Program-made: the position numbers and the translations under genes | Assembly: GCF_010448835.1 (NCBI RefSeq) | Contig: NZ_CP048409.1 | Span: 3,947,501 to 4,011,500, forward strand | DNA length: 64,000 nucleotides | Source: Draconibacterium halophilum | GTDB taxonomy: Bacteria; Bacteroidota; Bacteroidia; Bacteroidales; Prolixibacteraceae | Direction of reading: 5' to 3' | The notes under the pieces: model-generated | What the model was told of the DNA's origin: nothing | The model's database searches: none | What the model saw: only the letters and a program-made list of their open reading frames with translations | Shown here: one piece after another, positions 37,569 through 47,160 of the stretch | Layout of the letters: every line of letters begins with the position of its first letter | Numbering within the stretch: position 1 is the stretch's first letter

Positions 37569-40322
37569 CTACAAATTTCTAATTTCTTTCAAATATTCAG
37601 AAGGGCTTTTGTGATAGTACTTCTTAAAACTTTTGGAAAAATACGATGGCGCAGAAAATCCTACCTGGTAAGCTATTTGAGCCAGATTTGTATCCGTCAC
37701 TTTCATTAAATGAGCAGCCTTTTTCAAGCGAAATAATGTAATAAATTCTACCGGGGAATAGTTCGTTAATGCCTTAACTTTGCGATATAACTGAATTCGT
37801 GACATGCCTAATTCGTTACTCAAAAAGTCAACACTTAATTCGGAATTTTCGATGTGTTTTTCGATTTGCCCTTCAAGTTTATCAATAAATGATTTTTCGG
37901 GTTTGATACTATCGGCTATTTTTTCATTATTGTCTTCAACGGAGCCAAATACTGCCTTTAATTTCTTTCTCCCTTCAATTAAGTTGCGAATACGAACGAT
38001 AAGCATTTCAAAATTAACTGGTTTGGAAATGTAATCGTCTGCCCCACTCTCGAATCCTAATATTCTCTTCTCATCTTGAGCGTTTGCAGTCAGCAGAATA
38101 ATCGGAATATGACTGGTTGACAATTCTTTTTTTAGATGACTACACATTTCAACGCCATCAATACCGGGCATCATTACATCGCTTATAATCAGGTCGGGAA
38201 CATAGCGTATCGCTTTTCTAATCCCTTCTATTCCATCGCGGGCTTCGAGAACGGCATAATTCTCTTTCAACAGCGATTTCAGGTACGAACGAATTCCAGG
38301 ATGATCATCAACCAGCAAAACAGTGGTTTTTCCCTCATCATATTCATCATCAAAAGTAAATGAATCTTCACTCCCGATTATTTGAGTAATAATGTCCAGT
38401 GCCTCATTTTCTGTTGCAGGTTTTATTGCTTCAGAAGATTTATTTAATTCTTTACTTACAATACTTTCCTCTTGATTTACTGGTATGGAAAAAGTGAAAC
38501 AAATAAAACCACTGGGATTGGTAACTTTAATCTTTCCGCCATGCAAATCGATGTACCCTTTTACGAGCGCCAATCCTATTCCTGAACCACCGGCTTTAGA
38601 ACCAACCTGGTAAAAACGGTCGAAAATGTCTTTGATTTTATTTCCGGGAATAGGTTTTCCCGAATTTATTACCTGCACTTTTACAAAAGCCTTTTCATCA
38701 ATAATTTCCCGTTCAATAAGTACTTTTATTGTACCTTTCTCAGGTGTAAATTTGAATGCATTAGATAATAAGTTAGTATAAATCCGTTCCATCTTCTCTA
38801 CATCAAAATCGATAATAAAATCGTCTTCTGACACAGCCTCCATCCTGAAATCTATTTGTTTATTTTTTGCCACCTCGGCAAAAAGTCCGTTCCAGTCTTC
38901 AAAGTGTTTTTTTAAATCAGCCGAAACAGGCAAAAAATCGTGTTTGCCTAGCTCATATTTTCTAAAATCGATTATGTGCTCAATAAGTTTTAAAAGAATG
39001 GAAATGTTTTTTTGCGCTACTTGAAGTAATTCTTTTTGCTCTCCTGTCAGGTTTTTAGTTTTCGATAAATTATCGATAGGGCCGGAGATTAATGTTAACG
39101 GAGTTCGAAACTCATGCGATATATTGGTGTAAAACCGCAGACGCTCCTGGGTAACTTTTTCGAGTTCGTCTGATAAACGCTTTAGTTCTATATTTTGTGC
39201 AGAAATTGCTTCTTTCTGCTCTTCAAGATTATGGTTCGATATCTTCAACCGTTTGAACGACCACAAATACATCGCAAGAAAAATAGCTACAAGAGTTAGC
39301 AACACAAGGCTTACAAATAACAAAATTTGCTGCTCCCGATACCTTCCATTAAGCCTCTCCAGCATGTTCTTCGATTTTGTTATGTCTTCCTGCAAAGCAT
39401 TTATGTTCTGGAATTGCATCCTGGTAATATCTACATTTGAATGGTCGATAAGAGTGGTTGGCAATAAATTATTTTTCTTAAAATTCTTATTATGCAATAT
39501 TTTTGCGGCTGTTTGTATAGCCTCTTTTCCGCCTGTAGGATAAATTAAAGTAGCGGAAATAATCCCCTGCTTTACAAGTTCTATCCCCCCTCCTTCATTA
39601 GGCAAGCCATCTACCCCGACAATAAGGATATCCCTGTCTGAAAAATTCTCCCGAACAACCGTTGAGGCTGCTTCTGCCATAAAATCGGTGTGCGAGAAAA
39701 TTGCTTTTACTGAAGGATATTTTTTAAATATAATACTCAAACTATCGGTAACCAGTTCATTATTCCACTTTGCACGAATTTTATAAACGTTATCAATGTT
39801 TGGGAATTTATCAATTGCATTACTAAAGCCATTCATCCGTTCAAGTGCAGGTGACGAACTTAGAATTCCCAATAATTCCATTACCTGTCCCTCATTGTTC
39901 AGTTTATTAGCGATATAAACACCAGCTGTATTACCAATATCAAAGTTATTACCTCCGATGTAGGCTGTATATTTGGGCGAATTTATTTTTCTATCAATAA
40001 GAATTACAGGGATTCCTGAATCATAAACCTTTTCTACAACAGGAAGAAGTGCGTCAATTTCATTAGGAGCTATTATTATTAGGTCAATACCTTTTTTAAC
40101 CAACTCATCAATTTGTTGAATTTGCAAAAGAGTACTGTCTTCAGCCTGCAGTTTGATGATCTCCATGTCATCATGAAACATGAGCTCCCGTTCCATTTCT
40201 GCTTCCATATTCTCTCGCCAGTCACCGGCAGAACATTGAGAAAAACCGATTAGGAATTTTTCTTCTGCCTGAATGCAGATAGGAGACAGACAAATTAATA
40301 TTATTAATAAAAAATGACGCAT
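37569..40322 (-). CDS. hybrid two-component sensor with periplasmic sugar-binding domain (BT1754-like)
   Basis: This 917-residue fused sensor-regulator has a signal peptide, then a type I periplasmic binding-protein domain (about 22-310; ILIVGVDGLPNEGGG) in place of the Y_Y_Y propeller of most hybrid sensors. One membrane segment (about 331-355) is followed by a histidine kinase (H-box NISHEFRTP near 402; N-box NLLSNAFKFTP; G-box GGSGIGLALVKG), a receiver domain (Asp in LIISDVMMPG near 712) and a C-terminal AraC domain (about 820-917). B. thetaiotaomicron BT1754 has this layout, binds fructose and controls its levan PUL. Position beside three GH32 genes supports the same job here. It is transcribed apart from the operon, after a terminator. 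Confidence 0.93.
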   Translation of the reverse strand: MRHFLLIILICLSPICIQAEEKFLIGFSQCSAGDWRENMEAEMERELMFHDDMEIIKLQAEDSTLLQIQQIDELVKKGIDLIIIAPNEIDALLPVVEKVYDSGIPVILIDRKINSPKYTAYIGGNNFDIGNTAGVYIANKLNNEGQVMELLGILSSSPALERMNGFSNAIDKFPNIDNVYKIRAKWNNELVTDSLSIIFKKYPSVKAIFSHTDFMAEAASTVVRENFSDRDILIVGVDGLPNEGGGIELVKQGIISATLIYPTGGKEAIQTAAKILHNKNFKKNNLLPTTLIDHSNVDITRMQFQNINALQEDITKSKNMLERLNGRYREQQILLFVSLVLLTLVAIFLAMYLWSFKRLKISNHNLEEQKEAISAQNIELKRLSDELEKVTQERLRFYTNISHEFRTPLTLISGPIDNLSKTKNLTGEQKELLQVAQKNISILLKLIEHIIDFRKYELGKHDFLPVSADLKKHFEDWNGLFAEVAKNKQIDFRMEAVSEDDFIIDFDVEKMERIYTNLLSNAFKFTPEKGTIKVLIEREIIDEKAFVKVQVINSGKPIPGNKIKDIFDRFYQVGSKAGGSGIGLALVKGYIDLHGGKIKVTNPSGFICFTFSIPVNQEESIVSKELNKSSEAIKPATENEALDIITQIIGSEDSFTFDDEYDEGKTTVLLVDDHPGIRSYLKSLLKENYAVLEARDGIEGIRKAIRYVPDLIISDVMMPGIDGVEMCSHLKKELSTSHIPIILLTANAQDEKRILGFESGADDYISKPVNFEMLIVRIRNLIEGRKKLKAVFGSVEDNNEKIADSIKPEKSFIDKLEGQIEKHIENSELSVDFLSNELGMSRIQLYRKVKALTNYSPVEFITLFRLKKAAHLMKVTDTNLAQIAYQVGFSAPSYFSKSFKKYYHKSPSEYLKEIRNL

Positions 40323-40374
40323 TCCTTAAAAGATATAAACATTTAAAATTAATAAATTGAAACAAGAAAATGAC

Positions 40375-40406
40375 AAAAAGGCCGGATGGAAACCACCAAG
40401 CCTTTT
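40375..40406 (-). terminator. terminator of the fructan PUL operon
   Basis: On the minus strand AAAAGGC and GCCTTTTT close a stem that continues imperfectly through TTGGTGG/CCATCCG around a TTT loop, and a run of five T follows. It lies about 40 bases past the last GH32 stop and upstream of the sensor gene. Confidence 0.75.
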
Positions 40407-40445
40407 AATACTAAAACTAAACTACGGATCTGACATATATGGTAA

Positions 40446-42005
40446 TCACCAAATTGACGACAAATTGCTGATGGTCCCACTTAATAATTCAACGTCGCCC
40501 TTTTCTGAGTATAAACTTATGGATGTAAATTTTTCTGAAGGGAACAACTGTTCTGTCATGCTAACTAAACCGCCAATGGCAAATAATTCAACTGAGGATT
40601 CATCTATGATGAGCTTTAAATCCAGCGATGGGGAACTCACGACATAAGGTGCATAATGAATACCTGCAAATTCCTGGTTCGGACTGTCCCATCCACAGTT
40701 ACTCCGGTCAATAAAAAAGAGTTTATTCAAGTTATCGTAGCCAATTTTTAGCGATTCATTTTTTTCATTTGATAAAATAATCCCGAAACGCTCACCAAAA
40801 TTCATTGCTGTATTGTTTTCAGTATTAAAGTTCAAGTTTATTTCCATCGGGAACTGTGGTTTCATATTAATCTCCTGCATTCCTGAAACTGTAGAACCGG
40901 AGATCTTTTTTGAACCTGATTTTAGTTTTTCAAATTCTTTTACCGGCGACGAAACAAGTAGATAGTCGTTATAGATTTCTGTCAATTCCAGGGTTCTCGG
41001 GAGGGTAAATGCCCCCCTCCAGCCCGATGTCGGAATCTCATTTGCATATTGCCAGTTATTCATCCATCCAAGCAAAATTCTTCTTCCATCTTCATCCGGG
41101 ATATCCGACCATGTTACACCTGCATAATTATCCTTACCATAGTCCAACCATTTAGTCCTTTCTCCGTGTGGTTCAAATACATGCCCGTCAAATTCGCCTA
41201 CAAAATATTGTGTAGCCGAACCTCCATTTGGCCCTCCCGGATTGATACTTACCAGTAATACCCACTTAATTTCGTCTGTTCCTTCCACTTGCAAAGGAAA
41301 CAAATCAGGGCATTCCCAAACGCCGCCATGTGCTCCAATTCCTTCTCCGAATTCGCTTTCCAGGGTCCAGTCGATCAAATTGGGCGAAGAATAGAAATTA
41401 ATATGGTCAAGCACAGCAAGGGTCATTATCCATTTTTCACTTTCCGGGTGCCAACTCACTTTTGGATCGCGAAAATCACGGATTCCTGGATTGGGTAAAA
41501 CAGGGTTGTGTTCATATTTTATCCAGTTACGTCCTTTGTCGATACTGTATGCTAATCCCTGATACTGAAAGGTATCACAGCCGGTAACTTCCAATTGACG
41601 ATTATGGTATGTATATATGGCAACTAATGGTGGATTCATTTGGGTTCCCAATCCAGAGGTGTTATTGACATCAACGACGGCACTTCCTGAAAAAATTGCT
41701 CCGTGTTTATCCGGAGCGATAGCGGGTGGCAATCTTTTCCAGTGTATCAGATCTGTACTCACTGCATGTCCCCAGTGCATTTTTGGGAAATCAGGTGTAA
41801 CAGCGTGAGGTGTATGTTGATAGAACAGGTGATACTCACCATCGTAATAAACCATTCCATTTGGATCATTAGCCCACATTTTTTCCGGTGAAAAATGTAC
41901 TTGAGGTCGGTATTGTTCATTGTATTTTTCTTGATGTTTATCTGCAGATGGCTTGCAGGCACTAAAAATAAAAACTATCAGCAAGAGCTTATAGAATGTC
42001 TTCAT
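40446..42005 (-). CDS. GH32 fructan hydrolase, lipoprotein (PUL B)
   Basis: The 519-residue lipoprotein (lipobox FIFSAC) has the GH32 five-bladed propeller plus C-terminal sandwich. The nucleophile Asp is in MWANDPNG, the transition-state Asp in FRDPK and the acid/base Glu in VWECPDL. Its loop FYQHTPH..KMHWGHA is complete. GH32 enzymes here should cut levan or inulin to fructose or short chains. The lipid anchor suggests attachment to a membrane, possibly the cell surface. It starts five bases after the T9SS-type GH32 and is the last gene of the operon. Confidence 0.92.
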   Translation of the reverse strand: MKTFYKLLLIVFIFSACKPSADKHQEKYNEQYRPQVHFSPEKMWANDPNGMVYYDGEYHLFYQHTPHAVTPDFPKMHWGHAVSTDLIHWKRLPPAIAPDKHGAIFSGSAVVDVNNTSGLGTQMNPPLVAIYTYHNRQLEVTGCDTFQYQGLAYSIDKGRNWIKYEHNPVLPNPGIRDFRDPKVSWHPESEKWIMTLAVLDHINFYSSPNLIDWTLESEFGEGIGAHGGVWECPDLFPLQVEGTDEIKWVLLVSINPGGPNGGSATQYFVGEFDGHVFEPHGERTKWLDYGKDNYAGVTWSDIPDEDGRRILLGWMNNWQYANEIPTSGWRGAFTLPRTLELTEIYNDYLLVSSPVKEFEKLKSGSKKISGSTVSGMQEINMKPQFPMEINLNFNTENNTAMNFGERFGIILSNEKNESLKIGYDNLNKLFFIDRSNCGWDSPNQEFAGIHYAPYVVSSPSLDLKLIIDESSVELFAIGGLVSMTEQLFPSEKFTSISLYSEKGDVELLSGTISNLSSIW

Positions 42006-42010
42006 AATTA

Positions 42011-44272
42011 TTAATTTACTTTTATAAATTGTTGTGTTGATATTTTGTTGTCATTCAAAACAGAGAGAATGTAGTGTCCTGTTTTTAAATCGCTTATATC
42101 GAGTACGGATGGAGAATATCCGGTAAATATTATTTTTTCTTTCAGGGTTTGCCCCAGCAGGTTTATAATTTTCGCAGTGGCGTCTTTATTGGTTCCTGAG
42201 TCATGTGTAATATATAATTTATCGTTGGCCGGGTTCGGATATATGAAAATTGAGCTTTTTTCTTCTCTTCGGTCAAATATCCCGGTGCCCAGCTCCTCTT
42301 CCCAAATTGAGTTGAGCTCCCAACCATTAAATGATTGAAGTGCTGATGACTCATTTATCGAGAATAATTCGATGCCTTTTTGAAAATAAGGATTAGGAAA
42401 CATCAATGAAGTTAATACAACATCTCCATCATTCACAAAAACTTCAAGCGACAGTTGGTCAACAAAAACATGAAAACTGATTTTGTTTTCTTTTAACTGC
42501 ATAGGAGCATTTATAACCCGCGGAAATTTGCTGTTAAAGCTTACATATCCGCTTTGTGTACGGTCGATAAAAACATTCGAGGTTTTAGCGTCGTAACCCA
42601 ATACCATTTTATTGGCATCCGACACACAAAGATAAAAGCCGACTTTCTGATCGCTTCCCGGGTTTACTTCGTAAACTGCTTCAAACTCATAAGTGTTTTT
42701 CAGAGGTTTAAACTCTGTTAATACAGTTGTTCCTTCTACTGTTTTGTTCGTTAGTACTACTTCTTCCTTTCTTAACTTCTTCAATTCCTCAATTGGCTTT
42801 TGAATGATTTTATAACCTTGCGAAGTACTTACCAGCTCTATTTCGCGGGGAAGCGACTCTGCGGTACTTCCTCCCCAGGAGGTCGGAATGCTGTTGGCAT
42901 AATCCCAATTATTCATCCAACCGAGCCAAATAGTGCGGTCGTCATTTGCATCGTAATTCCTATAAGTTCTGACTGCATAAAAATCGGGGCCGTAATCAAT
43001 CCAGTAGGCATGTTCGTATCGATGGTCGGTAAGAATATCCGAGAACATAATGTGGTCGATATTAATATGTCCCCAACCACCTGAGAAATTGTCGATAATT
43101 TGTAATACAGCAGTTTGTCCGATGTATTCACTTACATCCCAGCCAAACCATTTTAGCTGTTCCGAATTGTCGCCGGTAGCCGTTCTTACAACTTCTCCGT
43201 TTACAAGCATGTTAAAACAGGTTAAATTATTGTGGTTTCCGCCAGATATTAAAAAGTTGATAAAATTCTTGGAAACCGTAAACTCCGGAGATGTTAGTTT
43301 CCCGGTTGCGGCATCGCCACCATTAAAGGAATTCACCAGGTAGTCACTCAAATAACCCGAAACATCCATTTGGCCGGACAGGGATCCATTTGCCGGGCCC
43401 GTGCCAAAAGCAGTTCCTTCTGTAGTCCATGTTCCGTAATCAGAAGCTTCAAAATCAGTAAATAGTTCACCGTTGATACCAGTGCCATTTTTCAAATAAG
43501 CCAGGGTTGTACCGTCAGGAGTGAAAGTATTTCCATCAAAATCGCCTACCCAGTATTGCCCCCGATTAGGACCCATCCCACAAATCATAACCCACTTCTT
43601 ATTTTCAGGATTACCATCTAATGGGAGTTGAAAAAGGTCGGGGACTTCCCAGGCGCCTGTTCGTGCACCAAGTGGCCCGAAAGACGATTGTTTAGTCCAG
43701 TTTTTCAAATCAGGAGAGCTATAAATTTCAATACGATGTTCACCCGGACGTGTAATAGCCATAGCCCAACGGTTGAGTAGCGTATCCCAAAATACAGAGG
43801 GGTCCCTGAAATCGGTTGAAGTGGAAGGAATTACCGGGTTATCGTTGTAATAATTGAAGTATTTAAAATCGGGCGAAGTACTCGATGAGATTCCCTGCGT
43901 TTCAATATTTGTTGTTCTATTGTGCATGGTATAAATCGCCACGGCAACCGTGTCATCTCCGGTTCCAAACCCGGCAGTGTTTGCAGTATCTACAACTACC
44001 GAACCTGTGTAGTAATCGAAAGATGAACTACCACCCTGCATAGGCCAGGGGTACTCTGTCCAGTACACCAAATCCTCGGAAACGGCGTGTCCCCACCAAA
44101 AAAGATGGTACAGACTGTCGAATTTTATAGTTCCGTCCGGATCGCCAATCCAACCACTTTTAGGAGAAAAATGGAATTGCGGACGGTATTGCTCGCTGTA
44201 ATCCTGAGCTTTTGTGTCAAAGCCCGTTCCTAGTAGGATTAATCCGAGTAAAGTAGCAAATACTAATTTCAT
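42011..44272 (-). CDS. GH32 fructanase with inserted carbohydrate-binding domain and T9SS tail
   Basis: The 753-residue protein has a signal peptide (to about TKAQ). Its GH32 motifs are altered but keep the acids: GWIGDPDG, FRDPS and WEVPDL. The usual FYQ(Y/H)xP loop is missing, so YHLF runs straight into WWGHA. About residues 265-415 form a beta-rich insertion (DFEASDYGTWTTEG..GGWGHINIDHIMFSD) within the propeller, probably a binding module. After the C-terminal sandwich, residues about 675-753 (FIYPNPANDKLYI..GHYILSV) match a type A T9SS sorting domain, so it should be exported to the surface or medium. It is the best candidate for first attack on external fructan. Whether it is endo-acting cannot be told from sequence. 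Confidence 0.9.
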   Translation of the reverse strand: MKLVFATLLGLILLGTGFDTKAQDYSEQYRPQFHFSPKSGWIGDPDGTIKFDSLYHLFWWGHAVSEDLVYWTEYPWPMQGGSSSFDYYTGSVVVDTANTAGFGTGDDTVAVAIYTMHNRTTNIETQGISSSTSPDFKYFNYYNDNPVIPSTSTDFRDPSVFWDTLLNRWAMAITRPGEHRIEIYSSPDLKNWTKQSSFGPLGARTGAWEVPDLFQLPLDGNPENKKWVMICGMGPNRGQYWVGDFDGNTFTPDGTTLAYLKNGTGINGELFTDFEASDYGTWTTEGTAFGTGPANGSLSGQMDVSGYLSDYLVNSFNGGDAATGKLTSPEFTVSKNFINFLISGGNHNNLTCFNMLVNGEVVRTATGDNSEQLKWFGWDVSEYIGQTAVLQIIDNFSGGWGHINIDHIMFSDILTDHRYEHAYWIDYGPDFYAVRTYRNYDANDDRTIWLGWMNNWDYANSIPTSWGGSTAESLPREIELVSTSQGYKIIQKPIEELKKLRKEEVVLTNKTVEGTTVLTEFKPLKNTYEFEAVYEVNPGSDQKVGFYLCVSDANKMVLGYDAKTSNVFIDRTQSGYVSFNSKFPRVINAPMQLKENKISFHVFVDQLSLEVFVNDGDVVLTSLMFPNPYFQKGIELFSINESSALQSFNGWELNSIWEEELGTGIFDRREEKSSIFIYPNPANDKLYITHDSGTNKDATAKIINLLGQTLKEKIIFTGYSPSVLDISDLKTGHYILSVLNDNKISTQQFIKVN

Positions 44273-44283
44273 CGTTTTTTGTG

Positions 44284-45833
44284 TTATCGGATCAATGACT
44301 TCTTGAGTGCATTTATCGTAAATGACTTGATAAATTTATTCTGCGTGTAGCCATCAAGTCTAAAAAACTTGTAATTATACCTTGGAAAAAACAAAGCAGT
44401 CATAACCTTTTCTCCCTGGTTGATAAACAATTCAACTGAATTCTGATCTATCAGCAATGTAAGTGGTAGTGTCTCCCCTGTAGCTTGGTAGTCGCAACTA
44501 ATTTCGTGCATAAATAAATTATTGAAGGTAACATGTCCCGAATTACTACGGTCAATCGTGAATTCGCCACTTGTTTTGCTGTACCTGATCGTGAGATCTT
44601 CCAATTCATTTCCGAGAGAAATGGTAAACTGATCTGTCTCTGAAGGAATGATTTCCATTTCGACCTGATAGCTGCCCCCGGCGATAATTTCATGGTAATC
44701 CACATGAATTTGATTGGCCGGGGTTTCGGGTGCAATCGTCTTTTGCGGATCAACTAGTGTATTCAGCTCGTCCACCGGGGAGAAATGAAGAACGTAGCTA
44801 TTGTCTTGCCTTTTCTTCAATTTGATTTCTCGCGGGACAGTCATTCCGCTGCGCCAGCCGGATTCAGGTACAACATTGGCATACGCCCAGTTGCTCATCC
44901 AACCAATAAACAGGCGTCGTCCGTCTATTTCGGGAATATTGCTCCAGGTGACACCTGCATAGTTATCGATACCATAATCGGCCCACAGGATTTCTTCATT
45001 TTCTGAAACAAAGGAACTCCCGTCGAACTCACCAATAAAATATTGGGTGGCGCTACCGCCGTTTGGTTCGCTGTTCTCGTTTCCTCCCAAACTAACCAGC
45101 ATTACCCACTTTACGGTTCCTTGTTCATCCTTCAATGGAAATAAGTCAGGACATTCCCATACGCCCCCATGGTATCCCACATTTTTTCCAAACTCGCTTT
45201 CCAATTCCCAAGCTTTCAGGTTCGGCGATGAATAGATGCGAATGTGATCAAAAACGGCCAGCACCATGATCCATTTTTGGGAGGCTTCGTGCCAAATTAC
45301 TTTTGGATCGCGAAAATCGGCAATGCCCGGATTGTCCAGTACCGGGTTGTTTTCATACTTGGTCCAAGTATCCCTTTATCGTTGCTGTAAGCGAGGCTTT
45401 GAACCTGCCTGCCGGTGATATTTTGATGATGGGTAAAAATGGCCACCAATGGCGTTTCGTTCCCGGTTTTAAATCCTGCCGTGTTGTTTAGATCGGCTAC
45501 TGCGCTCCCTGAGAAGATATAACCCAACTCATCGGGATATAGCTTGATCCCCTGGTCTTCCCAATGAAACAAATCAGTACTGACGGTATGCGCCCAATGC
45601 ATAGGCCCCCAGGTGGTTCCATACGGATAATACTGGTAAAAAAGGTGATATTTTCCGTCGTAATAGACCATCCCGTTAGGGTCGTTCATCCAGTTTGCCT
45701 GTGGTGTGTAATGATAGTAAGGCCTGAAATTGTGGTGATACATCACATCTGCACTGCTGTCCGTTTCTTCGTTATCGCCGCAGGCTCCCAACAGCAACAT
45801 AAACATAAAAAATATAATTTTGGTCAATTTCAT
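44284..45833 (-). pseudogene. GH32 fructan hydrolase lipoprotein, single-base frameshift
   Basis: Two frames make one GH32 lipoprotein of about 516 residues (lipobox LLLGAC). The first frame holds the nucleophile Asp in NWMNDPNG and the FYQYYPYGTTWGPMHWAH loop, then runs out of frame after SNDKG. The second resumes at TWTKYENNPVLDN and holds FRDPK and the acid/base Glu in VWECPDL. One added G at the GGG of 45372-45374 gives DKGDTWTKYENNPVL, as in normal GH32 sequences. As read, neither half has all three catalytic acids. It lies 11 bases before the T9SS-type GH32 and 130 bases after the DUF4960 gene. Confidence 0.87.
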
Positions 45834-45887
45834 CTATTTCTGTTTTCCGTTTGTAAAAGTATACCTGTTCACTAAGGAAGAGGCAGG

Positions 45888-45943
45888 CTAAAAGCTGTTC
45901 CGCCAGACTGATTGTCCTACCAGACAACGGGTGCAACTTTTAG
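45888..45943 (-). other. structured intercistronic segment in the fructan operon
   Basis: CTAAAAG (45888-45894) and CTTTTAG (45937-45943) close a roughly 56-base fold that contains an inner minus-strand hairpin TTGTC..GACAA. It lies in the 130-base gap between the DUF4960 and GH32 genes, the longest gap inside the operon. It might set relative expression by RNA processing or partial termination; this is inference. Confidence 0.35.
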
Positions 45944-45963
45944 ACCTCCCCAACTTTCGGTGA

Positions 45964-47133
45964 TTATTTTTTTTGAGACAAATAGTTCAGTGAATTCTTT
46001 GTAATCAGGTTAATATTGGATTGATATGGATTAACTCCATCTGGGTTAAGTTCACCAGCAGCGTTTTGATTAAATTCAAAACCACCAATACCCTGATAAA
46101 TTGCCTTCCCCTGATACTCATCGGTTGGAAGCAGTTCCATAACGCCAGCCATAAAATAGTCGCGGATTCCGCCCCAAACACCAAGCCATCGAACCTTGTT
46201 TGCTGAAGTAAAAGCTGCATAGGCGTTTTCGTCTCCATTTCCGTAACCATGATACCCGGCTGCTTCAACAATCACATAATTATGGTCCTCGCGGTAGCCC
46301 GGTCCAATGATCGGTACCCACTGATAGCCATCACCATCCTGATTAAAAGTTATCCCATTATAAATTGGATGAGAAGTCATATCGTGTGCTCCAATGGTTG
46401 CACCAATTGCCCAAGTATCGCCGTTTTCAAAACCGGCACCATCGCCAATAACCATATTGTAGGTATTAGTTAGTCGGCCCAATGTCCAAAAATATCCACA
46501 CGCGTATCCATTAAATAAAAGATTTCCACCGTTTTGATAATATTCATTCATTTTATTTAAAACGGTTGCATCATGTGCAATTGCGGGTAAATCGCGTTCT
46601 GAATCATTATACCACCAAAGAACCCTGAAATCATTCAAATCAACTTCACCGTTCTTTATGGCATCGAAGCTGATATATTTACCATTATCATAATTAGCAA
46701 AGAACCATTCTGCAGCAGCTTGTTGATCGTCTTCCGTGATTCCGGAAACATTAGTTGCAGTTCCAAGGAAGCCAATAAAAAATTGTTCTGTAACAGAAAT
46801 TGTGTAGACACTGTAAACATCCCCGTTCACGATGGTAAAATCGATTGGATTAGAAAAATCCATATTAGATGTGATTTCGGGAGTAATAACAGCTCCTTCA
46901 GGAAGCACAACCTCCGGGCTTATATTGCTAAGATCAATATTGCTCCCGCTTTCGATGGTTACCGTAATGGTTTTATTTTTTTCATTAATTTCTCCTTCAG
47001 TCCCCTCAACCGAGAAACTCTGTATTTTAACATCGGCATCCAGATTCAGCGTACTTGTGTATTCCTCTTCGCAAGAATAAAATAATCCGGCTGAAAAAGT
47101 TACCAGTATTATATATATCAAATATTTTTTCAT
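45964..47133 (-). CDS. DUF4960-type surface lipoprotein (BT1761-like)
   Basis: The 389-residue lipoprotein (lipobox LFYSC) starts with an Ig-like domain (about 30-125; VKIQSFSVEGTEGEINEKNKTITV) and continues with a DUF4960-like domain: FLGTATNVSGITEDDQQAAAEWF, DFRVLWWYNDSERDLP and NEYYQNGGNLLFNGYACGYFW. In the B. thetaiotaomicron levan locus the protein at this position, BT1761, binds levan at the cell surface. By position after SusD and family likeness, it is the glycan-binding protein of this PUL. No catalytic residues are evident, though the second domain recalls the fold of glutamine amidotransferase-like domains. Confidence 0.82.
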   Translation of the reverse strand: MKKYLIYIILVTFSAGLFYSCEEEYTSTLNLDADVKIQSFSVEGTEGEINEKNKTITVTIESGSNIDLSNISPEVVLPEGAVITPEITSNMDFSNPIDFTIVNGDVYSVYTISVTEQFFIGFLGTATNVSGITEDDQQAAAEWFFANYDNGKYISFDAIKNGEVDLNDFRVLWWYNDSERDLPAIAHDATVLNKMNEYYQNGGNLLFNGYACGYFWTLGRLTNTYNMVIGDGAGFENGDTWAIGATIGAHDMTSHPIYNGITFNQDGDGYQWVPIIGPGYREDHNYVIVEAAGYHGYGNGDENAYAAFTSANKVRWLGVWGGIRDYFMAGVMELLPTDEYQGKAIYQGIGGFEFNQNAAGELNPDGVNPYQSNINLITKNSLNYLSQKK

Positions 47134-47160
47134 TTCAATTTCATTTAAATGTTTACACTG

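Noticed and set aside
40357..40647. 96-residue plus-strand frame with a plausible-looking start
   Set aside because: It covers the operon terminator and then runs antisense through the GH32 C-terminus, so it is probably chance.
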